Counted from the first letter of the stretch, positions 16,201 to 24,725 are shown. The stretch: 64,000 nucleotides of DNA from JBBPZK01 sp965219175 (GCA_965219175.1 CBDCNI010000001.1:3100001-3164000); one strand, 5' to 3'. Notes: generated from the sequence alone by a model not told the origin. Program-made: numbers and translations.

Positions 16201-16952
16201 ACGGCATGCGGCCCAACTACTGGAGCGAGCGCTCTTTCGAGCAAGACCTGCCCGGCTACGTAAAGGCACTGACCGATCACGTGCTCGGCACGGAGTTGGA
16301 GCGTAGCGGCAAGAAGATAGTTGGGGACAGAACTCCTCACCACGTATCCTTCCTGGAGGAGATCCACGAACTCTATCCGGACTCGAAGATCATCCACATC
16401 ATCCGCGACGGGCGTGATGTTGCCGTCTCAAACATACACGCCTCCTGGAACAGCGCACGAGACAAAGGTGGTCCGGTAGACCTGGAACCCGAGGAAATCG
16501 AGCGTCGCAACGCATACCTCAGCGACCGCGAGGGTTTCTTAAAGGAAAGACAGAGCATCTTTGTCGAGCCTCGCATCAGACAACTCGCGAAGTCCTGGAA
16601 CACGGTGGTGAGCAAGGGTCGAAGAGACGGGAAGGCTTTGTTCGGAGACGACTACTTCGAGATTCGGTACGAAAGCCTTCTCGACAACCCAAGCCATGAG
16701 TTGGAGAATTTGTTCGGGGTTCTGGGTGTCAGCCAGACCACCTCGACAGTAGACCGTATAGTGGAGGAAAACCGCTTCGAGAAGAGATCCGGCGGAAGGT
16801 CGCGGGGCGAGGAGGATTCTGCGTCCTTCCTGCGTAAAGGCGTTCACGGAGATTGGGAAGGCGTCCTCAGCGAGAGAGACAGGGAAATCTTCAAAAAGCA
16901 TGCCGGAGAACTGCTGATCAAACTCGGTTACGAGAAAGACCTAAACTGGTGA
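13236..16952 (+). CDS. Four-domain fusion: GT2, second GT2-like domain, sulfotransferase, sulfotransferase
   Basis: The 1238-residue protein holds, in order: (1) a GT2 domain, residues 40-260, with ISILMPVYNTE, CICDDGSTED and the DxD-type GMLDHDDEL (129-137); (2) a second GT2-like domain, about 300-560, with VSAILPTAGG, ILILDPDLEATSEGWLE and ADVDACLRMQESG; (3) a sulfotransferase, about 588-905, with PAPS loop FFIVGHGRSGTTW, 3'-phosphate motif HIIRDGRDVAVS and C-terminal RKGVAGDW; (4) a second sulfotransferase, about 928-1238, with the same motifs. Separate GT and sulfotransferase proteins are usual. Fusion would couple sugar addition to sulfation of the same chain. No membrane segment is seen, so it is probably cytoplasmic. 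Confidence 0.85.
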   Translation: MMPGDLPLVLRDYRLWVSLNQVGNWELTRMRNEAPHLTYKPLISILMPVYNTERAWLKHALDSVMGQTYPYWELCICDDGSTEDYIRETLDLYGRLDDRIKVHYLEKNEGIVRATNQALSMAEGEFVGMLDHDDELASEALFEVVRFLKEHPEADLVYSDEDKIDEDGGRVAPHLKIGWSPDLAAAANYLNHFSVYRRTVLEEVGGWREGFDGAQDLELVQRYGERTAKIHHLPKVLYHWRMTAGSTAVGADSKPYTHEKARRAVEDGLRRKGVVGSVKDGFAPNTFRVEREIIGEPPVSAILPTAGGVPDGLIENLKRHTSYQNYEILLLDLESGTLSGHQDHGEPETLEQAEAGNRSGLLNAAVRKAVGEYILILDPDLEATSEGWLENMLQHAQRTEVGAVGARLLLPSGQIFQAGLRLVDDGAEGAAGDILPHFYRNCDQPSLGYRHFWDLARNCSAVSSDCVMFRKSVFEEIGGFDEAHLGGEFADVDACLRMQESGHLIVYTPYAEFTYRDEPPRHPGLDPAEAGYIRERWGTILDEDPYYNPILTWEPSDPLPTRPAPKKNMAPAELLPTKLSQGPAQFPQPFFIVGHGRSGTTWLELTLNTHPEVLCKGSGMFFGRDLNLLENQRTLPSALENCENLRVWHGMRPNYWSERSFEQDLPGYVKALTDHVLGTELERSGKKIVGDRTPHHVSFLEEIHELYPDSKIIHIIRDGRDVAVSNIHAFWQNARDRGGPMDLDPEILRKRNAYLNDRETFISDGESIFTEPQIVQLAKTWNWMVSRGRHQGRELFGNHYVEVRYENLLQDSSSELERLFEFLGVERDRDVVERIVEENSFERATGRPRGKEDSTSFNRKGVAGDWKEVFTERDNRVFQNEAGPLLAELGYEKDIPLPKPRSNGVSKKTSSKIFQPAVVKARDLRTNPPFFVVGHGRSGTTWLERTLNTHPEVLCKGSGMFFGRSIGLFEGRKTLYATLASSDDLQIWHGMRPNYWSERSFEQDLPGYVKALTDHVLGTELERSGKKIVGDRTPHHVSFLEEIHELYPDSKIIHIIRDGRDVAVSNIHASWNSARDKGGPVDLEPEEIERRNAYLSDREGFLKERQSIFVEPRIRQLAKSWNTVVSKGRRDGKALFGDDYFEIRYESLLDNPSHELENLFGVLGVSQTTSTVDRIVEENRFEKRSGGRSRGEEDSASFLRKGVHGDWEGVLSERDREIFKKHAGELLIKLGYEKDLNW
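15175..15423 (+). repeat. Near-identical internal repeat, copy 1 (first sulfotransferase domain)
   Basis: This 249-bp stretch is repeated 1020 bp downstream with a single difference (t at 15308, c at 16328). It covers residues from WHGMRPNYWSERSFEQ to HIIRDGRDVAVSNIHA. Flanking parts of the two domains are clearly more diverged, except for a shorter exact block ending GSGMFFGR. Confidence 0.9.
16195..16443 (+). repeat. Near-identical internal repeat, copy 2 (second sulfotransferase domain)
   Basis: This is the second copy of the 249-bp segment, in the same orientation and frame. Near-identity of silent positions within a diverged pair of domains points to recent gene conversion or a fresh local duplication. 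A short-read assembly artefact is also possible. Confidence 0.9.
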
Positions 16953-18037
16953 CTAGCGACCGGAAACCGCTGGAACCGGCAAAGCAAGCTCGTTTGGAGG
17001 AAAGACGCCGACAACGTATGGAAGCCCGGCAGAGTCCGCAGCGGGATGTGTCCTCGATCCCGCATCCGATACCTTCGGAGGACTTGCGGGTCGAAGACGT
17101 TCGTTTCTTCGTCGTCGGACATGGCAGGTCGGGGACCACCTGGCTGGAACGCACGCTCGACACGCACCCCGAGATCCTCTGCAAGGGCTCCGGTATGTTC
17201 TTCGGTAGGAACCTCCAGAACTTCGGCGGTCGCCGGCTGCTCTATGAAGTTCTGTCCAACTCCGAAGGACTCAAGACCTGGCACAATGCAGGGATTTTGA
17301 ACCTCTGGACTAAACAGAGCGAGTTCGAGCGGGATATGGCCCAGATCACACGGGCCGCGATAGACTCCTTGATGCGACGGGCTCTTACAGAATCAGGGAA
17401 GAGGGTCTTGGGAGACAGGACCCCGCACCACGTCTCCCACCTCGACGAGGTCCAGACGTTTTATCCAACGGCAAAGATAGTCCATGCGATTCGGGACGGC
17501 CGGGATGTAGCCATCTCCGGCATGCACTCTTTTTGGAACAGCTCCCAAGACAAGGGGGGTCCGGTCAAACTTTCTCCTGAAGAAGCCGAGATAAGAGAAA
17601 GGTACCTTGAGAACCGTGAAGCATTCATATCCAGCGGACGAAGCATCTTTACCGAGGAGCGTATCCGTCAGCGGGCGAGCGGATGGAACCGGATAGTCCG
17701 TCGAGGGCAGCAAACGGGAAGGCGTCTCTTCGGCGAGAACTACTTCGAGTTCCGTTACGAAGACCACCTGTACCGACCGCACGAAGCACTCCAGCAACTA
17801 TTCGGCTTCCTGGCGGCGGATACCAACCCCGAGACAATAGCGCAAGTGGTAGAGGCAAATAGGTTCGAGAAGATGACCGGCAGGAAACCTGGTCAAGAAG
17901 ACTCCAAGTCTTTCCACCGCAAAGGCGTCGCCGGAGACTGGAGAGAGGTCTTCACCGAACGAGACAAGCAGATCTTCAAAGAAGAAGCTGGAGAGATGCT
18001 CGTCTCGCTCGGATACGAAAAAGGCTTGAACTGGTAG
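16949..18037 (+). CDS. PAPS-dependent sulfotransferase
   Basis: The GTG start overlaps the stop of the fusion gene (GTGA); the longer open frame is a shadow of that gene. After a basic, charged N-terminus (KQARLEERRRQRMEAR) the 362-residue product has the PAPS loop FFVVGHGRSGTTWLERTL (about 52-69), the 3'-phosphate motif HAIRDGRDVAISGMHSFW and C-terminal RKGVAGDWREVFTERD. It is a close paralogue of the two sulfotransferase domains encoded just upstream, so the three probably arose by tandem duplication. The acceptor is unknown. Confidence 0.8.
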   Translation: MTSDRKPLEPAKQARLEERRRQRMEARQSPQRDVSSIPHPIPSEDLRVEDVRFFVVGHGRSGTTWLERTLDTHPEILCKGSGMFFGRNLQNFGGRRLLYEVLSNSEGLKTWHNAGILNLWTKQSEFERDMAQITRAAIDSLMRRALTESGKRVLGDRTPHHVSHLDEVQTFYPTAKIVHAIRDGRDVAISGMHSFWNSSQDKGGPVKLSPEEAEIRERYLENREAFISSGRSIFTEERIRQRASGWNRIVRRGQQTGRRLFGENYFEFRYEDHLYRPHEALQQLFGFLAADTNPETIAQVVEANRFEKMTGRKPGQEDSKSFHRKGVAGDWREVFTERDKQIFKEEAGEMLVSLGYEKGLNW

Positions 18038-18042
18038 CTCAG

Positions 18043-20133
18043 TCAGCGCAGCCTCTTGAACCTCGCCACGTAGATCTTACCTTTGGCTGGCGTCGTGATT
18101 GTGTGGCTGGCGGCCCGTCTGTCCGACCAGGAATGGAACACATAGGTCTTTCCGCCGTACCGCTGGCGCGGCGCCACTACGTCCAGCTTGTAGCCGACCC
18201 ACGAGAGGAAGTTCTTCGGAGCCCGGAACGTGACGCCGTTGACCCTGAGCTTGAAGTTTATCGGGCGGCTGGCGAACCTGACGTAGACCAGGTCCGGGTA
18301 CAACCTCCGGGAGACGGTCTTCTTAAGCCCCTTCGAGTCGGTGGCGGTCAGCTGGATCTCCAGGTAGTTGCCCCTGTTGGTGGAGAATAAATCCTCCGGG
18401 GCGGGTCCCCGGAACGCCACGTTGTTGCCGGCCCTCGTCAGGAACGGGTGCGTGTGGCTGTTGTTGTGGTGACGGATCACCCGCCAGTTCAACTTGCTGT
18501 CCGCCAACCGGCCATCCTGGGCGTCGGTGGCGACTCCGCGCAGCACGATCCTCTGTCCGACCCTGAACTGGGTCGTCCTGAGCGGGGTCCTGATCCTGGG
18601 CGCGGGCGGAGTGTTACCGGCGTCTATGCGGACCTTCACCGTGTCTCCGGCGCCGTGGTTGTCCTTTACCTGCAACGCAGCCACATACGTGTTGTCGGCT
18701 GTGTATGTGTGGGTGGCGGTTGGGCCGGTGGCCGTTGTTCCGTCGCCGAAGGTCCAATTGTAGGTCAGGGGGTTGCCGTCGGGGTCGCTGCTCTTGCGGC
18801 CGTCAAAGTTAACCTTTAGAGGCGTCTGACCATAGCGGGGGCTGGCGCTCGCGACCGCGTTGGGAGCCCGGTTGCCGACGGTGTAGTCTATACGCCGCAC
18901 CTGGCCCGATCCGGAGGCGTAGGTCGTGTAGTAGAGAGCCTTGCCACCCCTGTAAGGGCCGAAGGCCATGTCCACCGGTCCGCCCCTGCCGAGGCCGTTT
19001 ACGAACGTAGTCTTGTTGAACCCACCGCCGCTTCTGGGAGTGAGCTTGAAGATCTTGCCACACACGTAGTCGCCGAAGAGGTAGGAGCGATTGTAGCCCG
19101 CTGGAAAGGCGCCGCTCGGCACGAAGGCGCCGCCGGTGATAGAAGAGCATCCAGTGTTGTGGTTGTAGTCGGAGATCGGGTTGGTCATCCCCTTGGGCGG
19201 CGGGCCGCAGTTGGTCGAGGAGCCGGTGGCGCAGTGCCCCTCACGCACGTTCCAGCCGTAGTCGGCGCCGGCTTTGCCCCGGTCTATCTCCTCCCAGACG
19301 CGCCCCCCCACGTCGTTGACGTAGAAGCGCGTGCCGGCGGCGTTCGGGTCGAAAGCCATCCGGAAGGGATTGCGAAATCCGCGGGCGAACGTCTCCCGGC
19401 AGTTCTTGCCGAGTGTGGTGCGGCCGTTGACGTTGCATCGGGCGCTGTTTGTCCCCTGGAAGGGGTTGGTGGAAGGGATGCCGCCGTCGCGGGTGATACG
19501 AAGGACCTTGCCGAGCAGGACGTTCCGGTAGCGAGAGGCATTATTGTCGTTCTGGCACCGGGTCTTGTCCAAAAAGCTGCAGCCACCGTCGCCGACGCTG
19601 ACGTACAGGTAATTGTCCTTACCGAAGTGCAGGTCACCGGCGTTGTGGTTACCGTTGGGCGAGGGGATATTGTCGATCAGGACCTTCTCGCCAGAGGCGA
19701 TGTTGCCGTCCGAGAGTGTGTAACGAGCCACCCGGTTGACCGGGCTTTTGGCGGTGTTCTGCTCGCATACCCCGAACTTCTTGAAAGTGTAGTAGACATA
19801 GATGTAGTGGTTTGACGAGAAGTTCGGGTCCACCGTGACCCCGAGCAACCCGCGCTCGGAGTTGGAGCAGATCCTGCTGGATAGGTCCAGCGCCGGGGTC
19901 GAAAGCAGCCTCCCGTTCTGATAGACCTTCAACTGTCCCGGCTGGGTGGCGATGAGCATCCTTCCGTCGGGGGTGAAAGCAAGCGCCGTCGGACTACCGG
20001 CGTCCGCCACGAGCCTGTCCTCGAAACCGGCCGGCACGGTCGTCGCCTCCGCGGGCTTCGCGAAGACCACCATCAGGAGGACCGCCAGTAGGGGCAAGAG
20101 CGTGACTACCGGAAGCAATATACGTCTCGACAT
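18043..20133 (-). CDS. Secreted PQQ-type glucose/sorbosone dehydrogenase with PKD domain
   Basis: The start chosen (MSRRILLPVVTLLPLLAVLL) gives a clean signal peptide ending near KPAEATT; in-frame starts at 20151 and 20166 are possible. Residues 35-410 form the GSDH six-bladed propeller: LAFTPDGRMLIATQPG, GLLGVTVDPNF, GNHNAGDLHFGKDNYLYVSVGDGG, FARGFRNPFRMAFDP and DVGGRVWEEID. A PKD domain follows (FDGRKSSDPDGNPLTYNWTFGDG), then a beta-rich C-terminal region. It should act outside the cell on sugars or bind carbohydrate. It converges on the sulfotransferase gene with a 5-bp gap. Confidence 0.75.
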   Translation of the reverse strand: MSRRILLPVVTLLPLLAVLLMVVFAKPAEATTVPAGFEDRLVADAGSPTALAFTPDGRMLIATQPGQLKVYQNGRLLSTPALDLSSRICSNSERGLLGVTVDPNFSSNHYIYVYYTFKKFGVCEQNTAKSPVNRVARYTLSDGNIASGEKVLIDNIPSPNGNHNAGDLHFGKDNYLYVSVGDGGCSFLDKTRCQNDNNASRYRNVLLGKVLRITRDGGIPSTNPFQGTNSARCNVNGRTTLGKNCRETFARGFRNPFRMAFDPNAAGTRFYVNDVGGRVWEEIDRGKAGADYGWNVREGHCATGSSTNCGPPPKGMTNPISDYNHNTGCSSITGGAFVPSGAFPAGYNRSYLFGDYVCGKIFKLTPRSGGGFNKTTFVNGLGRGGPVDMAFGPYRGGKALYYTTYASGSGQVRRIDYTVGNRAPNAVASASPRYGQTPLKVNFDGRKSSDPDGNPLTYNWTFGDGTTATGPTATHTYTADNTYVAALQVKDNHGAGDTVKVRIDAGNTPPAPRIRTPLRTTQFRVGQRIVLRGVATDAQDGRLADSKLNWRVIRHHNNSHTHPFLTRAGNNVAFRGPAPEDLFSTNRGNYLEIQLTATDSKGLKKTVSRRLYPDLVYVRFASRPINFKLRVNGVTFRAPKNFLSWVGYKLDVVAPRQRYGGKTYVFHSWSDRRAASHTITTPAKGKIYVARFKRLR

Positions 20134-20307
20134 TCTCCGTCTTTCTTGCATACTGTCGGTCCGCACCCTACAAGGGTTCGGAGTTTGTAAAGCCCACCCA
20201 ACGTCGTGGCTGATTGATGGTCTTATCGGCCAGGGTCGCGAGAACTTTAGCCCCGTTCGTAAAAAAGTGTTCGCCCTGGAGAAAGCATGTCCCGCCGGGC
20301 AGCATTC

Positions 20308-21492
20308 CTACCAGTTGTCGTTTTCCTCGTAGCCTAGTTTGACCAGCAGCTCTCCAGCTTCTTGCTTGAAGATGCGCCGGTCGCGGCGGGTAAAGACGCT
20401 TTTCCACTCCCCCGCCACGCCTTTTCTGAAGAACGAGGTGGGGTCCTCCCGGCCCCGTTCTCTTCCCTCCGAGAGCTTCTCGAAACTGGCCGAGCCTACG
20501 CAGCGGCCAACGGTTCTTTCGTCCGCACCGGCGCCGAGGAACTCCAGGAGCTTCCCAACCTCCTCTTCGGGCTTCTCCAGCAGGCCCTCGTAACGCACCT
20601 CGCGGTAGTTGTCCCCGAGCAACTTCGGGCCGTCTTCGACGGTCTTGCCGACCAGGGTGGCCCACTCAACGGCGGCTTTCCTGAGCAGGTCCGCCGCGAA
20701 GATGCCCTGGCCTGCTTCGAGCAACTCCAGCGGGTTTCGGCGGTAAGCTTCGCGCTTCTCCGCCATCTTGCTGTTCTCCCGGACGTTGCCGAAGTTCCAG
20801 GTATGGTGCATCGAGGAGACCGCCGCGTCCCTTCCGTCCCTTATGATGTGGATGACCCTGGCTTCGGGGTAGACCTCCCGGATCTCTCTTATAGTTCCAG
20901 CGGTGAGCAGCGGCGACTTGTCCCCCACGATCTTCTTGCCGGTTTTTAGAAGCTCCCCTTCGAGGAAGTAATCGGAGACCATGCGGGTTATGTTGGTCAG
21001 ATGCTCATCGGGGTCTTCGTTTCGGCTCCAGACGGAACGTTGGATCCAGAGCCGCAGGTACTCCGAGTCCAACAACGCTTCGTGGAGCGAGCTCGGCAAC
21101 TCCTGAACTCCCGCCTCTTTGAAGGCTTCTCTCTTCCATCCCGAGCCAAAGAACCGGCCCTCTCCCTTGCAGAGTATTTCGGGATGGGCGTCGAGCATCC
21201 GCATGAGCCACGTGGTGCCGGACTTCTTCTGTCCCAAGACGAAGAACACCGGCGTCCCTCCGGCGGACGGCGCGTCGCCTCTCAACCGCGCCAGCTCTTT
21301 CCTGAGCGCGGAGAGCTCCGCATCTTTCAGCGCCAGTTGTCGCCGGATGCTCCGGCCCGGCATCACGCCGACGACCTCCGCCGCCCGCTTCAGAAACATC
21401 CGCAGGTTCCGCGCCGCTTCACGGGCCGTGCGGTTCTCACGGCCCGCATCGAGGAGCTTTCCGGTGATCCTCAGCAAGTCCTCACGATCCAC
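20308..21492 (-). CDS. Sulfotransferase with N-terminal helical extension
   Basis: I take the GTG preceded by GGGAGG and a 9-base gap; it overlaps the end of rmlD by 11 bases. The first 80 residues are helical (AREAARNLRMFLKRAAEVV and the coiled LALKDAELSALRKELARLR). The sulfotransferase domain has VFFVLGQKKSGTTWLMRML (about 82-100) with Gln-Lys-Lys in place of the His-Gly-Arg of its paralogues, then HIIRDGRDAAVSSMHHTW and C-terminal RKGVAGEWKSVFTRRD. The operon link to rmlD suggests sulfation of a rhamnose-containing glycan. Confidence 0.75.
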   Translation of the reverse strand: MDREDLLRITGKLLDAGRENRTAREAARNLRMFLKRAAEVVGVMPGRSIRRQLALKDAELSALRKELARLRGDAPSAGGTPVFFVLGQKKSGTTWLMRMLDAHPEILCKGEGRFFGSGWKREAFKEAGVQELPSSLHEALLDSEYLRLWIQRSVWSRNEDPDEHLTNITRMVSDYFLEGELLKTGKKIVGDKSPLLTAGTIREIREVYPEARVIHIIRDGRDAAVSSMHHTWNFGNVRENSKMAEKREAYRRNPLELLEAGQGIFAADLLRKAAVEWATLVGKTVEDGPKLLGDNYREVRYEGLLEKPEEEVGKLLEFLGAGADERTVGRCVGSASFEKLSEGRERGREDPTSFFRKGVAGEWKSVFTRRDRRIFKQEAGELLVKLGYEENDNW

Positions 21493-22321
21493 TACCAACG
21501 TCCTCCCGCTCCAGGTAGTCGGCCAATGCCTCGCGCCAGTGGCGCAGCTTTGGGCTTCCCAGGTTAGAAAGGACACCGTTGGCCGGACGCGGGGCCGGCA
21601 AAGGGTACTCCGACGAGGGCACGGGCAGGACCTCGACCTCGACCCCGGCAAGCCCGAATATCTCTTCCGCGAACTCGTACCAGGAGCAGGAACCGGAGTT
21701 GGTTACGTGGTAGAGACCGTAGAGTCTCTCCTCGACTATCTCGACGATGCTATCGGCGAGGTCGCGGGCGTAAGTGGGCGAGATGTACTCGTCGTTTTTG
21801 ACCTTGAGAGAGTCCCGTTCCCGGCCGACGCGGAGCATCGTGCGCACGAAATTGTGCCCCTCTCCGTAAACGCCGGCCGAACGGACCACGTACCAGCGGT
21901 TGCAGAGATGCTTGACGTACTCCTCTCCGGCCAGCTTGGTACGGCCGTAGACACTGGTGGGGTTCGGTGAGTCGAAGGGTTCGTAGGGAATTGCTTTCTC
22001 CCCATCGAAGACGTAGTTGGTGCTGACGTGCAGCAAACCGCACCCCCGCTGTTCGCATAGCTGGGCCAGGTTGCGCGGCCCGAGGGCATTGATCCGGTAA
22101 GCCAACTCAGGCTCCGTCTCGCAACCGTCCACGTTGGTGTAGGCGGCGGCGTTTATGATGAGGTCCGGAGAGGTGGCGTCCACGGCCCGCGCCACGGCTT
22201 CGTAGTCCGCCACGTCCAGTTCTTTGTGAGAGAGGGCCGTCACCTCGTGGCCCCGGCCGGGAAGTATCTCCGACAACTCCCGTCCGAGCTGTCCTCCGGT
22301 ACCGGTTACGAGAATTTTCAT
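21482..22321 (-). CDS. rmlD: dTDP-4-dehydrorhamnose reductase
   Basis: An extended SDR of 279 residues, the last enzyme of dTDP-L-rhamnose synthesis. It has the N-terminal NAD(P)-binding MKILVTGTGGQLGRELSE, NAAAYTNVDGCETEPELA, STNYVFDGEKAIPYEP and the catalytic YGRTKLAGEEYV. Family length and motifs fit well. rmlA and rmlC lie about 17 kb away and no rmlB is seen in the window. Confidence 0.85.
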   Translation of the reverse strand: MKILVTGTGGQLGRELSEILPGRGHEVTALSHKELDVADYEAVARAVDATSPDLIINAAAYTNVDGCETEPELAYRINALGPRNLAQLCEQRGCGLLHVSTNYVFDGEKAIPYEPFDSPNPTSVYGRTKLAGEEYVKHLCNRWYVVRSAGVYGEGHNFVRTMLRVGRERDSLKVKNDEYISPTYARDLADSIVEIVEERLYGLYHVTNSGSCSWYEFAEEIFGLAGVEVEVLPVPSSEYPLPAPRPANGVLSNLGSPKLRHWREALADYLEREDVGSGS

Positions 22322-22352
22322 CTTCAGGAAGTCCTCCTCGGGCTTCGGCCCG

Positions 22353-23696
22353 CTATTTACTCTCTTTCAGGAGCGTATTATAGAGTTCCTCTAGTTCGTC
22401 CACGTTCTCTTCCACCGTTTTTACCGGCTGGATCCCACCGCGCAACTTCTCCAGCAGTCCCGGCTCATCCCCCAACCGTCGTAGCTGCCGCGCCAGGTCC
22501 TCCGGACTCTCCAGTTCGAAGAGCAAGCCGTCCTCTTCGGACTCCACGACCTCGGACATGCCTCCCAGGTCGGTCGCGACCACGGGAACCCCGGCGGCGA
22601 AAGCCTCGTAAATGACGCCTGGGGCATTCTCGTACCATCGTGAAGGCACGGCCAGAACGTCGATCTCAGAGAGGACCCGGCCGACCTCGGCGCGCGAAAA
22701 AGCGCCGTGAAAGAAGATCCTCGGGTCATCCCCGGCGAGGTCACGCAACCCGTTCGCGTAGGAACCATACCTCTCCGGATCGCCGTGGATGGCGAGCGTC
22801 GCGTCCAGCCCGGAGAGCTGCCTGAAGGCCAGGATGAGGGTGTCGCAGCCCTTATGAGGCGCCAGCGTACCGATAAACCCGACCCGGAGCGGCGGGGGCA
22901 GGTCCCGGTTTTTGGAGGCTTTCACGATGTCCGAAGTGTCTATACCGTAGGGGGAGACTTCGATCTTTCCCTCCCCCACGCCGTTGGCGACGAGCAGGTC
23001 CCGTGCGAGTCGGGTGTAGGCTATGACCCGGTCCACGTGCTCCATCTTTTCTCTTATGTAAACCGGTCGCTCCCTCAGATCCTTCACCTGGCGCAGCGGG
23101 TGAGAGAAACGGGAAAGCGGTGTCCGGGAGAATAGGCCGGCGGTTTTCAGGGCCGCGTCAGGCGTACGTTTCACCGCAGCGTTCATGCGAGAATCAGGGG
23201 CCCGGCTCGCTATACACCGGATACAGTGGTGGAGTTCCGGCCCCCGGCACATTGCCCCATCGTGGCGCCTGAGGTCGACGACCGGGCATATGGTCCAGAA
23301 GTCCGTCGCCGTGTACACTACCGGCGCTCCGAACTCTTCGAAAATCGGCAGGGCGCTCGCCGAGATCCCCTGCAGGTGCATGACGTGGACGATATCCGGC
23401 TGTATCTCTTTCATGTACTCACGCACCCGCCGGGCCATGGTGTCGTTGCGGTAGTTCAGATGGTAGGGGCGTGAGAAGCCTTCTTCGGGGCGTCCGATCC
23501 TACGCACCGGGATCCCTTCATACTCGTAATCTTCTAACTCACCCGGCCGGATGTCCCCCTCTATGCTGCGCCTGGGCGCGAGGATGTGGGGCTCGTGCCC
23601 CCGGGCTTTTAGCTCCCGTGAGATCCCGAGCGTAACGGTCTCGACGCCGGCTGAGTGCTCTGGGAAGAACTGGTGGGCGACAAAAAGGATCTTCAT
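22353..23696 (-). CDS. GT4-family glycosyltransferase, paralogue of the 31.0-32.4 kb gene
   Basis: The start at MKILFVAHQFFPEHSAGVE matches the paralogue; the longer frame adds 15 unrelated residues. This 447-residue GT-B enzyme has a Rossmann-like N-terminal half with a central insertion containing several Cys/His (TDFWTICPVVDLRRHDGAMC). The GT4 C-terminal half has RVGFIGTLAPHKGCDTL, VPSRWYENAPGVIYEAFAAG and VVATDLGGMSEVV, where the EX7E-type motif binds the nucleotide sugar. It is likely a cytoplasmic transferase acting on a lipid-linked glycan. Confidence 0.8.
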   Translation of the reverse strand: MKILFVAHQFFPEHSAGVETVTLGISRELKARGHEPHILAPRRSIEGDIRPGELEDYEYEGIPVRRIGRPEEGFSRPYHLNYRNDTMARRVREYMKEIQPDIVHVMHLQGISASALPIFEEFGAPVVYTATDFWTICPVVDLRRHDGAMCRGPELHHCIRCIASRAPDSRMNAAVKRTPDAALKTAGLFSRTPLSRFSHPLRQVKDLRERPVYIREKMEHVDRVIAYTRLARDLLVANGVGEGKIEVSPYGIDTSDIVKASKNRDLPPPLRVGFIGTLAPHKGCDTLILAFRQLSGLDATLAIHGDPERYGSYANGLRDLAGDDPRIFFHGAFSRAEVGRVLSEIDVLAVPSRWYENAPGVIYEAFAAGVPVVATDLGGMSEVVESEEDGLLFELESPEDLARQLRRLGDEPGLLEKLRGGIQPVKTVEENVDELEELYNTLLKESK

Positions 23697-23756
23697 GCCT
23701 CTATCCGCCTGCTTTTTGAGAGACGCCCGCACCCACGCCACCGAGTATAGGAGACT

Positions 23757-24725
23757 CTAGATCCCCTTGCCAAAGAACCGGTCCAGCCAGCCGGAGAGCC
23801 GGGGTCTGGTGGCGGCGAACCGGTGGCTCTTTGCTCCCACATAGGTCCCGATCTGGGACGAGAGGGCGTGCACGAGCGCAGGTGGAGCGGCCCGCAACCA
23901 GCCTTCTTTCTCTTCACGGAGCAGCCGGAGGTAGAGATACGCGGCGGATCGGAGAACGTTCAGGAGCAGGGCCGCCAGGTTGGGGACCAGTTCGAGCCCG
24001 AAGAGATCTAAGAGTACCCGCTGGTTGATGTAGTGACGTCGCAGATCGTACACCGCGCCCCGTTCGTGCGAGTGAAGCACGGTCGAGCGCGGCTCGTACA
24101 CTATCTTGTAGCCGGCCTCGACCACCCTCTTCCCCCACCGCAGGTCTTCGCCGAACCCCGTCCTCCCGAACGGCAACTCCTCCCAGACGGAGCGTCGCAA
24201 GCAGGAGCTTACGTTATCGAAGCCCGCGAGCCGCCACCGCTCCGCGGGAGGCAGCTTCGTATACTCATCCGGATGCTCGACGCACTGCTCCCGGCGCTCC
24301 AGGCTCGCGGTGACCCGACTATTCACCAGGACGCGGGTCAGGGGGCTGCTTTGTGGACGAGGGAGTTGGTGTCCGTAGACCCCGGCTACACGCTCGTCGC
24401 CCCGCAGGTCCTCTACCATCGCGGCCAGCCACCGCCCGTCGAGCGGCAAGGCGTCCTGCACGGTGAACGCAACGTACTCTCCACGGGAGAGAGAGGCTCC
24501 GAGATCACGGGTGGCGCCGTGGTCGAACTCGACGGGATTTATGGCGTGGACGATGGCTCCGTGCTTGCGGGCGGTCTCGACGGTACCGTCCGTGGAACCA
24601 GAGTCCAGAACGACAACCGCATAGTCGAAGTCCGTCTCTTGCGAGAACAGTCTGCCGAGCACCTCATCGAAGATAGGGCCGGCATTCATGGTTGGGATGA
24701 CGATCGAGGCTTCGGGCGTATTCAA
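23757..24725 (-). CDS. Family 2 glycosyltransferase, rhamnosyltransferase-like
   Basis: A TTG start that overlaps the sulfotransferase stop (TTGA) gives a 322-residue protein; the longer frame is a shadow. GT-A motifs are ASIVIPTMNAGPIFDEVL, VVVLDSGSTDGTVE, FDHGATRDLGASLSRGEYV and AFTVQDALPLDGRWLAAMV, where QDA replaces DxD as in many rhamnosyltransferases. GFGEDLRWGKRVVEAGYK is the downstream acidic motif. The C-terminus has hydrophobic stretches (LAALLLNVLRSAAYLYLRLL) that could touch the membrane. Confidence 0.75.
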   Translation of the reverse strand: MNTPEASIVIPTMNAGPIFDEVLGRLFSQETDFDYAVVVLDSGSTDGTVETARKHGAIVHAINPVEFDHGATRDLGASLSRGEYVAFTVQDALPLDGRWLAAMVEDLRGDERVAGVYGHQLPRPQSSPLTRVLVNSRVTASLERREQCVEHPDEYTKLPPAERWRLAGFDNVSSCLRRSVWEELPFGRTGFGEDLRWGKRVVEAGYKIVYEPRSTVLHSHERGAVYDLRRHYINQRVLLDLFGLELVPNLAALLLNVLRSAAYLYLRLLREEKEGWLRAAPPALVHALSSQIGTYVGAKSHRFAATRPRLSGWLDRFFGKGI

